From NCBI GenBank assembly GCA_910589415.1, contig OU342632.1, positions 36,407,637 to 36,471,636 of the forward strand: 64,000 bases of DNA, read 5' to 3'. Positions 55,652 through 64,000 of this stretch are shown piece by piece. Numbering within the stretch: the stretch's first letter is position 1; every line of letters starts with the position of its first letter. A program made the translations under genes and the position numbers. The notes beneath the pieces were generated by a model. That model was not told the origin of the DNA. It saw nothing but the letters and a program-made list of their open reading frames with translations, and did not search any database. This DNA comes from Malachius bipustulatus (Eukaryota; Arthropoda; Insecta; Coleoptera; Melyridae).

Positions 55652-55925
55652 CAACCAAAGCGAGAGGGAGAAGAATGTAGCTGGCTAAATGCACAAGTGT
55701 GCGAAGGTTATTAAAGAATCGAAAAAGAAGAAAAGCGCTCTTTCAGCCGTTCAGCGAGTTGTTAGTGTTAGTGAACACCAGAAGTGGGAGCATCGATTGC
55801 TTGCACGTAACCTCTGATGATGTTTACCGAATCTGTAGACGAAACGTTGTGAACAAAAAGGAGCGCAAGTCTCCATGGTCCGACAAAACTACCCGGAATA
55901 GATTACGATTTCAATCGATATTAAA
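55652..55925 (+). repeat. Dispersed repeat with ribozyme-like hairpin, copy 2 (plus)
   Basis: The left part (55652-55710) matches 25424-25475. The right part (55790-55915) matches 9680-9850 in inverted and direct pieces. The core reads CTGATGA (55814-55820), stem GTTTAC/GTAGAC (55822-55827 with 55835-55840), then GAAAC (55841-55845). That order recalls a hammerhead ribozyme, and such motifs are known in Penelope-like and other retroelements. An extra T separates CTGATGA from the stem, and helices I and III are not convincing. The overlapping 117-codon plus-strand frame is not taken as a gene. Confidence 0.5.
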
Positions 55926-58799
55926 AGTAACTATCATACTGAGAACTAAATATTATAATAATTTCTCCCTGGAGAATTTTGTAAGCGCTTTTTTTATATC
56001 TATGAATTTTTTCAAATTAGTTGAATGTAAATATTTAATCATATTATTATAACATAAATATTCATAAATTAACAATGATGATTAATAGAATATAAAGTAA
56101 TGATCCAGTTATTTTTTTATCTTCTTGTCGAGAATATCAGACTAGGAAGTGCGCCACTCACATAAATGCAAACAAATATAAGCGATAAATTTAATTTCAA
56201 GGGTAACTGATATAAATAAATATTGAAGTATTGTATACGTGAGGATCGTTTTCCTTTTTTTATGCTCAGGAAAACCCTCTTATATAACTTGAAAAAAAAT
56301 TAGTCATGAGCTGACGCACTTTTAGCCGATTTCAATACGTTAAATTAATCAATCTTTTTTTTACGACTTAAGTATATTTACACGTTGATTTTCGTTTATT
56401 AAGCGTTTGATGATTTCTTTCATATTTAGGTAGTCGTAGAGAAGATAGCGTCTTCTACACGCGAAGAATGACTATTGTTCACTTGGACCACTCCAAGCCC
56501 ATTTTTTTTTCATTTCTAAGTAGTCTATAATAATTAATAGGCTTCAACTTTTTTCTTTTCGCAGAGAATGGTCTCTTTGAAAAAGCAAAAAATTTGCCAT
56601 CATCTGTCACTGTCAAGATTATTTCATTTAATTAGACAATATATTGCTTTTGTAAAAATTTTGCGAATAATTTTCCTACCGTTTTCCATTATTGTAAAAC
56701 GATTCGCTGATCTTATAAGACTGTGGAACGAAAAAAAAAATTAAAATAGGCAACATTTTCATACATTTTTCAAACTCCTATCCATTTCGGATTCCACTCT
56801 TTTTACACCCGTATGCTTTCTTATTCTCTTTTACCGCAATGTGCAAAAATTCTGCAATTTATTTATTTATTTTATATTTTCAAGGACGCCAATAGCTTAA
56901 ATTCTCTACCTTGGAGCGAACAGGGCAAAGGTTTTTGTTATTATTATTTTTTTTGTAAAAATTTCAATTACAAATTTTGTCAAGTGTTGAAATTTTGACA
57001 TCGGGCCTTTTTAGTTCCACGTCACAGAATTGTCAATCTTTCAGGATTAATCTTTCAAACTCGGGAATTTAACACGTAAGAAGAGAAAAAAATTACTCGC
57101 GACTTGACGATTGAAGATGTTTTTTTTCTTGTTTATTAACTCCGAAACTTTTTTTCGTAATTATATGTTTATTTGACTTCTTGCTGCTTTGTAATCTGAT
57201 AATTATATGTAATTCTAATTTGAGGGTGGTTTAAATAGTAAGGACTTGACTCTCTTAGGAAGAATGTCAGGTGGGTATAGGTACCGAGACAAGAACACAT
57301 GAAATTTTTATCACCTCTGGATTTTGTACTCTAGTGGAGTTAATACATATTGATACTTATTTCAGCTTTATAAAAGTTTTCCCGGAATTGGCTTGACCTA
57401 CCCAAATCTAGAAGCTAATAAATATTCATACTTGCACTTTATTAATAATAATAATTATTATTTAAAGTAAAAACAAGCCTGAATTTATTCTTCGAAGTTC
57501 GAACCGAACCAGGTGAATTAATTTCGTGCGTGTTCCTCGTTATACATCCACACACGTTGTCGGTCGGCGAATAAGCAAGAAGCAACAGTTGTTGTTCACT
57601 GTCTTTATGTCTGAGGTAAAACATGTTTTGTGTTTCTGCCCCGTGAACCGTAAAAATTGCTCTCTCCAAGACAAAACCCAGGCTTTATCTGCGGAATCTT
57701 AATATATGGAAGACGCCCGGTTGATGGCTTAAAACTTTATTTATTGCGGAGAAAAATTACAGCTTTTCCACCTCTAGAGCCCTGGCTTCTTGCTATTCGC
57801 TATTCCTGACCGGACGTACTTTCAAACATTTACTACTATACCTCCGCTATATAAATTAATACATACGCAGTTCATTTCAGATTTCTTTCTTTATCTGATA
57901 AACCTAGAAACTATTACTTACTTTAAGACTATTCAATCATATAACTTACCGAGACTCGAGAGGAAGTCAACATAATGATACTCGTACTTAATTGAAAAGT
58001 CTTTAGATTACTTATAGTTGTTACTTAGATAGAGTGTGTGAAAGAATTTTTATAAACAAGTATCGTTAGCGGTGTAGATTCCGTAAAATTTACACGAGTA
58101 CGTCTCTGCGTAATATAGGTACGTATAAGACATCGGTTATTGGACGCCTTGTATAATGTACTGCTTGCCCTATGAAGTTGCTTGCTTGTCTCTTGTCTAA
58201 CAGGGATTGCGCCATTGTTGAATTGGCGATGGAACGGAAATGGGTGTTTTTGGAGTGGATTCTTCATATCAAGACTCTTGTACCTACAATAGAACAGCTG
58301 GCTTTTCTTTTCTTAAACCGGTACATTTGGTTTAATAATTATCAAGAAGGATAACTCGTCATAGATGTGTCTGTGAAAAGGGCAACTGGAATGTCGGAAC
58401 AATGATTGAAGTCATGATCCTTCTAAACTGGATATAGAACTTGGGTTGTTGATACATTTTGTATGTATAAGTGATGATAAAAAGTATGTAATTCTTCAAA
58501 ATTTTGATAATATTGGAGCGAAATATTCTGAGAGAGGGTTGTCAAGAAGAATTTAATGTTTTGGCCTGTTAAAATGTATTTTATTACAAGATGATTGTGC
58601 TGAGAAATATTTCAATCCGATAGAATATGAGACCTGATACAGCGGCCCAGTAACTTCTTCATCTATTAAGAAAATTTTGGAATAAATAATAAAGTGCAAG
58701 GCTTCCTTTAAAAGATGTCATAACTCATGGCTCACCCCGTTTGTTTGGTATGGCTTAAGTCTATGCAGATAAATGTTGTTTTTGATACTTTAAAGTATA
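55926..58799. other. Intronic DNA, no gene seen
   Basis: AT-rich. 57440-57680 is more balanced and open on the minus strand for 75 codons without a recognised domain. 58140-58280 is similar on both strands. Possible regulatory sequence only. Confidence 0.3.
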
Positions 58800-58807
58800 A
58801 GTACCAC
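58800..58807. repeat. 8-bp target-site duplication, left copy
   Basis: AGTACCAC, repeated exactly at 59651-59658. Confidence 0.9.
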
Positions 58808-59650
58808 CAGAGCTGGGCAGTACTTCAAGTAAAAGTACTTGGAAAGTACTCCAAGTACAATTTTGTACTTCAAGTACTTTACTTCAAGTACCTCCGAGAA
58901 ATGGTACTTGGTACTTGATACTTGCAGGTCTATAAAAAATAGTACTTGGAATTAGTACTTGTTGCTCAATAATGTTACTTGAAGTACTTACAAAAATACT
59001 TGAAGTACATTTCTCACTTGAAGTACTTTCAAAAGTACTTCAAGTACTTCCAAAATAACTTCAAGTACTTTCAAAATAACTTCAAGTACTTTCAAAATAA
59101 CTTCAAGTACTTCCAAATCTATAACTACTTTAAATGTAGTTGGTAGCTGGAAACAAGTAATGTCATTCTTCATTGGTCCTTGGTACTTAAGTGAACATTT
59201 CTGGTAATGTAATGCAATATTTATTAAGTAAATATTACAATTAGAGCAATTATTAGCAATGGAGAAAAGAATATCCAAAAATTTTATTTATGAATTCCGT
59301 TTAGAGTCAGAAGGCAGACAGAGTAGTCTATTATATTATCATGGAGAGATGATAGGGTAATGTAGTTAACACTCAAGAAGGGGATTGGTCGATGTCAATA
59401 GTTAAACTAAAAGTACTTGAAGTAACTAAAAGTACTTCAAGTACTTGAAGTAACTAAATGTACTTCAAGTACTTTTTATTCAACTAAAGTAATACTTGCA
59501 CCCGAAATTGCAAGTACTGAATGAAGGTACTTGATACTTGAAGTACTTTTCGTTTCCGAAAGTACTTGGTACTTGAAGTACTTTTCGTTTCAGAAAGTAC
59601 TTAGTACTTGATACTTGAAGTACTTTTAGCGAGTACTTTGCCCAGCTCTG
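58808..59650. mobile_element. hAT-type non-autonomous element made largely of AAGTACTT repeats
   Basis: 843 bp with perfect ends CAGAGCTGGGC ... GCCCAGCTCTG and an exact 8-bp target duplication AGTACCAC: the signature of the hAT superfamily (8-bp duplications, CAG-type ends with a TGGGC core). Most of the interior is a dense array of the palindromic octamer AAGTACTT and its extensions (CAAGTACTTGAAGTACTTC type), from about 58828 to 59110 and 59405 to 59640. A non-repetitive core of about 290 bp (59110-59400) lies in between. No transposase frame; the minus-strand open frame 58988-59278 (repeating V-L-E-V-I-L-K) is an artefact of the array. Confidence 0.85.
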
Positions 59651-59658
59651 AGTACCAC
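59651..59658. repeat. 8-bp target-site duplication, right copy
   Basis: AGTACCAC, identical to 58800-58807. Confidence 0.9.
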
Positions 59659-59774
59659 ATGCTGGAGTAAATTTTTTTTCTTTTTTTTAATTCCACCTTT
59701 TTATATCATTTGCGAAAAATAGTTCATGTTTGAAACTAAATTTTTTGCGACGATCATTAACCAGGCGGATCATC

Positions 59775-60227
59775 TAACCAAAATTGCCCTCCTAATCTTG
59801 AAAATTAAAACATTACAAAAATACGTCAACATAGATTTTGAGGGGGAAGAAATGTCATATGAAATACAACCCCCAAACTTTACCCTTGTATATACACGTC
59901 GCGGCAAACCTTTCAAGAATTTTAAGTGACATGATGACGAACAAGTAAGTAAGGGTTACTTATGTGACACATCAAATGCAAAGATATTTTTATACTCCTT
60001 GAAATTCTTTTTGATGCGCTGATTAATGTATACTTATACCTAAAACAAAAAACTCAGTTTAAAATCAAAATGCTAAAGTTCAGACATTCTGAAGAGTTTC
60101 GCATTAGGGTGAAGTATGGGGTTGTATTTTATGACATTTCTTTCCCTCAAAATCTATTTTGACGTACGTATTTGTAATTTTGCGAAAAATATCTTGTCTA
60201 GATTGGGGAGTGGCTAAATTTTGGTTG
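59775..60227. mobile_element. Foldback element unit 1 (CCAACCAAAATT ends)
   Basis: Begins TAACCAAAATTGCCCTCC and ends GGGGAGTGGCTAAATTTTGGTTG. Arms pair over about 130-150 bp, including AAATACGTCAACATAGATTT, TGAGGGGGAAGAAATGTCAT and ATACAACCCC on the left and their complements at about 60090-60180. The spacer (about 59890-60085) is unpaired. No coding content. The neighbouring unit is a diverged copy. Confidence 0.8.
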
Positions 60228-60288
60228 TTACTGCAAATTATGGAATTTTGGATCTAAGTTTTGATTCAAGAAAAAGTGACCAGTCTTC

Positions 60289-60722
60289 CAACCAAATTCC
60301 TATAGTCTTAGAAAGTAAGAATTTTTCAGAAAAATACGTCAAAATAGATTGCGAGGGGGAATTATATTACGAGGGGGATCATATATACAATACAACCCCG
60401 AAACTTCACCCTTCTGCGCGTCCCGCAGCAACCCTTTCAAGAATTTCTAAATGACACGATGGCAACGAAGGGCCTCTTAACAACCACTTTTTATGCACTG
60501 ATTGAAGTATTGCAAAAAACTCTATTTAAAATCAAAATGCTAAAGTATCCAATTTAGAACTGTTTAAGAGGGTTGCTGTGACGGTCATTATAAGGGTGAA
60601 GTTTGTGAGTTGTATTTTATGACGTTTCTTCTCCCTTAAAATCTATTTTGACGTAAGTAATTTGAGAATTTTCGAAAATTTCTTCCTTTGCAGGATTAGG
60701 GAGGGGGTCAAGTTTTGGTTGG
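60289..60722. mobile_element. Foldback element unit 2 (tandem neighbour)
   Basis: Begins CCAACCAAATTCCTATAG and ends GGGAGGGGGTCAAGTTTTGGTTGG. Arms share AAATACGTCAAAATAGATT and ATACAACCCC with complements at about 60610-60660. It also aligns directly with unit 1, including the spacer (AAAATCAAAATGCTAAAGT in both). The two units lie in the same order only 60 bp apart. Confidence 0.8.
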
Positions 60723-60739
60723 ATCTTCTGTATGTACTT

Positions 60740-63090
60740 CTGCATGCGTACCTACCAGTTTTTCCCCGCAAGATTTATAATTAGAAGTATATTTTTCAAC
60801 TCCTATACACGTTACAGTCATTTCATCTGAAAAAAGAAATCAAAATTTGAAAAAAAAGTCAGTGGCGTACTTTTTTGTAATAATATTGTTGAGGGTGCCC
60901 TCTGGACTCCACTAGACCTGATGTAATCTACTTGAGGCTAAGGGAGCTCCTTATTACAACAAACCACATTGCCACATTTCAACAATATCGGCAAAAGAAT
61001 GTTTGAAATATTAATAAAAATCCGATAAAAAAAAACTGAACAACCTGTATCTTGAAAACCAGACATTTTAGGACACATGTTTTATTATGAATGTTCCTAT
61101 TTAAAATTGGTCCACAGGAAAAGGCCCTTAAATTTTGTACAAGCGCATTTGAGTAACACACTGTATACCGTTGTAAAGTTTTCTTACGATTTAAGAACAG
61201 CTGTAACATGTTAGAGAGTTGAGAAAAAAAATTATAAAAAACTTTTTACTCAGAAGAGAATTTACTAAAAATTTTGCGCGAAAAAAATGGGACACCCTGT
61301 ATATTATTCAAATTATGGATCTCAATTCTGGTGCCATGTAGAAAATACCGAGAGATTCTGGGTTTATATTATAGAAGAGTAAAATTTTTAAAGGTTTGAA
61401 TATTTTCGCTGCGGTGAGGAGTATGGAGATCTCATGCAGGGTTTTTTTAGAGGAGAAAAGTAAAGATAGGGTTGCTGTAGTAGGTGGTATGGTATATAGG
61501 TTATAGATTCTTCTCCCACTCTTTCTGTAGCTTTTTTCTCTGCTACCCTTTCGTCCTTGATGAGAATTATGACATCAAAACTAGTTTCATTATAGTTGAG
61601 AGGTTTGCACTACTCGGTTAGGTCTTATCGCCGAGTTGGAAGCGTTTCCAAATCTTCGGTTTATAAGCCAAAACCAATTTTGATTCTTGAGGCATATACG
61701 AGTACCGCGCCAACCAATTTTGCAGACCGCAGTAATCGGAATAATTCGCGCACTCTCTGATGAATTTTCTTGGATTAGCGTACCTCTGCTCGTCCCTCTT
61801 AGCCCCAAAAATTACTCAATTTTTTCTATTAGAATTTCTGACAGTCAGAAAAAATTTTTTGCGAGTTAATAAAATTATTAGGACAACTTCAAAGAACCTC
61901 CACTTCTTAAAAGAGTTCTGTATGTCAAGAAAAAAAAATTTGAAAAATTTCTTACTCATGTAATTTGATGAAAAATTCTATAAGAAAATATTTTCACATT
62001 TACACTTGTCTGGTGCAAAAAATAAAAAAATATTTCTGTTTCGTTTCTTCCAACATAATGCCATCATGGAATAATTTCCACCAACACCAACAGATGCAGT
62101 AAAAACACTTGTAAAACGTATCCAACGACACCCCCCGTTTTAAGTGGTGTGTGTGCATTATTATAGAGGGTGTGCAGGTAAACAACTACCTATACCTACC
62201 TCTCCTACGTAACACGGTGAGGTAGGCAAATCACGTAGCTATCGAGTTACCAACCTTCCTTTCCGGTACCGGAAACGCATTCACTCTGTTGTACTCCGGG
62301 TCCTGTCAAATGCTTTCTGCTTTGCCTGTGTACTCGATGGCCCATTCATGATTCTTTTCCATCCATACGGTATATTGCATCCTATAATGCAATGTCTGGT
62401 CGTATCTTTGAACAATACGATTATATTATAAGCTATTGGATTGGGGCAGTTTTTTCTCATTCTCAGAATTCGTATAAATTAAGATAATTTAAAGTAGCCA
62501 AATTGTGCTTACCTAAATATGATCGTTACCTACATAGGTACATCATAAGTTTTATTCTTGTGTGATAAGGATTTTTTAGTTTCATCAGGTTTGTACTGAA
62601 AGAGGAGTTCAATTTCTGATTATCACAGTTTTCAAAATCATGACAAGGTAAGAAGAAATGCCTTTTTGCAGTGCTCCAAAAATACAAAAAAAACTGAGAA
62701 AACCATTCAGGTCAGGTCACCAGTTGTTGAAACATTTTCCGCGTCAAAGTTTGTTGCAATCTATTTTGGGAGAACTGCTGGAAGCCACGGAGAATTTGTT
62801 CTTACTTTTGTCATGATTTTAAAAACTACGTTGTAATTACAGAACAATCACGTGGGAAGTGAATTTTTTGTGTAAGACAATGTCATTACTTGAAGAGGAC
62901 AATTTTGTATTAACTTGTTCTCTACCATAAAAACTATTCGTGGTAGAGCACAGAACAAACCAACAATTGCGGCTTTTTTCGTGTCACTGAAGCTCAAAGT
63001 TACTAAACGGGAGAAAAAGTAGACGTATAATGGTGTAGTAGACGTAATTCACCCTGTGAAGAAATTCAGTTCGAAGCACCAATTTCGGGG
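60740..63090. other. Intronic DNA with repeat-end motifs, no gene seen
   Basis: GAACAACCTGTATCTTGAAAA (61037) and GGACACCCTGTATATT (61291) bracket about 265 bp of the kind of short dispersed insect repeat that carries CACCCTGTAT ends. The 61590-61808 frame has no domain. 62080-62420 is more balanced and single-copy in appearance. Confidence 0.35.
61037..61306. repeat. Short dispersed repeat bounded by (A)CACCCTGTAT-type motifs
   Basis: The left end is CAACCTGTATCTTGAAAACC and the right end ACACCCTGTATATT, in the same orientation. A third, decayed copy (CACACTGTATACC) lies inside at about 61158. No open frame. Confidence 0.4.
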
Positions 63091-63099
63091 AAGTTTTTA

Positions 63100-63900
63100 C
63101 TTTTTGCCAAATAAGGAGAGCTGGGCCTCATTTTTAGCATTTTCAGCATATTTTCATCATAAATGTTGAAACTTTCGTCTCCTTATGAATGTAAATCTTG
63201 AATAATTTCTTCAAATGTGTCATAAAGTCTTAACTAATCTTTCTCCAAAGAAAGAGGACATCTCGAAGTTTTGGAAACCTTTTCAAGTTGCAAGTGTCAG
63301 AAGTCCCTCAAATTCACCAGAATGGTGATGAAAAAAGCGTATTGCACCACCTGAAGACATACGAAATTAACTAAAATCGATTGGGGGGGGGACTAATGTT
63401 GGTAAAAAATGCTGCCAAATTAGGATGTCTGTAATACTTGATGAGCTTCTTAAAATCTTTCGAAAGTTCTGGCCAGTCTCCTATCAAAAGAAAGAGGACG
63501 TTTCTGGGAGTTGCAGGGCAAGACATACCGCTTTTCGTGTTTTCGAGAGTCTTCAGAATCTCCCCTTTTCGCACTAAAAAAGTGAAGAAACGTCTAGTTT
63601 ACAAAAATCTGACATGGGGCCGGTACACAAATTTTGATAATTGTTTGCTAATAATTGTTTGACCAATCGAGGAAAGCTGATGGTGTTTTCTATAGTGCCA
63701 TCATAAATTTCCAAATTTTCGTTTATTTTTCGTTATGAATGTAATTCCTTAATTGTTTTTATAAAAATGTGTCTTATAGTGCTAATGAATCTTTCTGAAA
63801 AGTCAAAACGAAGAGGATATTTGGAAGTTGGTCTAAAAAGCTGTTCAAGAGTAGTGAACCCAGAATTCCGACTGAACCTGGATTGATGTCATCATTTCGA
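63100..63900. repeat. Degenerate tandem repeat block F, unit about 240-320 bp
   Basis: AAAGAAAGAGGAC(A/G)T occurs at 63247 and 63486, with a weaker AAAACGAAGAGGATAT at about 63805. TATGAATGTAA(A/T)T precedes the first and third, and GGAAGTTGG / GGGAGTTGC / GAAGTTTTGG follow. Strongly decayed. The 67- and 74-codon open frames on both strands here are chance. Confidence 0.55.
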
Positions 63901-64000
63901 CTGAGTAGGTTACTAAATTTTTACTCTCCACGAATTTGTTAATGTTACAGAGAAGGGGGGAATATGCAACATATTTAAATCTAATTTAATAAACTTCTGC

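Larger units (their letters stand above)
43723..64000 (+). other. pnt: pnt intron (at least 20.3 kb, continues past the window)
   Basis: Starts GTGAGTTT. No further phase-1 exon and no ETS-domain sequence (such as a WQFLLELL-type helix) is seen up to 64000, so the intron probably runs beyond the window. A small exon or the promoter of a short (P1-type) isoform could be missed. Repeat elements within it are listed separately. Confidence 0.7.

Noticed and set aside
55699..56052. 117-codon plus-strand open frame
   Set aside because: Its first half lies in a dispersed repeat that is inverted and rearranged at 9680-9850, and the second half is Phe/Asn/Ile-rich chance sequence.
58988..59278. Minus-strand frame with repeating V-L-E-V-I-L-K
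   Set aside because: It is a translation of the AAGTACTT array in the hAT element, not a leucine-repeat protein.
1..64000. Prokaryotic features (operons, ribosome-binding sites, CRISPR, bacterial insertion)
   Set aside because: No long dense ORFs, no regularly spaced short repeats with spacers, and clear spliced eukaryotic exons; there is no sign of bacterial DNA.

Overview
The window is AT-rich animal nuclear DNA with no prokaryotic gene layout. The only recognisable host gene is on the plus strand. Three exons (34156-34272, 42614-42814, 43486-43722) are bounded by AG/GT, are all in phase 1 and encode one continuous protein segment. It has a PPLTP MAP-kinase site, a full Pointed/SAM (PNT) domain and a proline-rich linker, which fits the ETS factor Pointed, P2 isoform (Ets-1/2 orthologue). 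The ETS DNA-binding domain is not in the window and must lie beyond 64000. The host is most likely an insect: the exons read as insect Pointed, many repeat ends carry the CACCCTGTATA termini common in insect genomes, and motifs of the type TAGGTACCTACC are scattered through it. I cannot resolve the order.

Only 555 of 64000 bases are confidently coding host exon. The rest is intron or upstream flank. One introns is 8.3 kb, one is 0.67 kb, and the one after the third exon runs at least 20.3 kb. About 34 kb lies upstream of the first recognised exon. A weak candidate leader exon ends at 17636 with the right phase.

The non-coding part is a repeat archive. I support: a retroviral-type LTR with a tRNA-Lys(UUU) primer-binding site (about 1-390); two copies of a P-superfamily MITE that still carry a dead THAP-domain start (3357-3836, 36737-37248; the second has an exact 8-bp target duplication); a hAT-type element filled with an AAGTACTT palindrome array and flanked by an exact 8-bp duplication (58808-59650); several inverted-repeat or foldback elements (3838-4677, 12795-13182, 19416-19663, 21759-22318, 50757-51467, 59775-60227, 60289-60722); a tRNA-derived SINE with 12-bp target duplications (15826-16087); two minus-strand LINE fossils (RNase H at 26335-27180, reverse transcriptase at about 34880-35720); and a broken coding copy of a transposon-associated 'HALTGCDTT' protein (32275-33120). 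At least six blocks of decayed long-unit tandem repeats (unit roughly 190-350 bp) lie at 6.05-7.1, 20.0-23.3, 28.9-30.6, 38.25-38.9, 45.6-47.7 and 63.1-63.9 kb.

A protein-like open frame on the minus strand (55349-55570), with an acceptor-like start, a stop codon and AATAAA downstream, may be a terminal exon of a nested gene or a transposon ORF. No tRNA or rRNA gene, CRISPR array or complete autonomous transposon was found.
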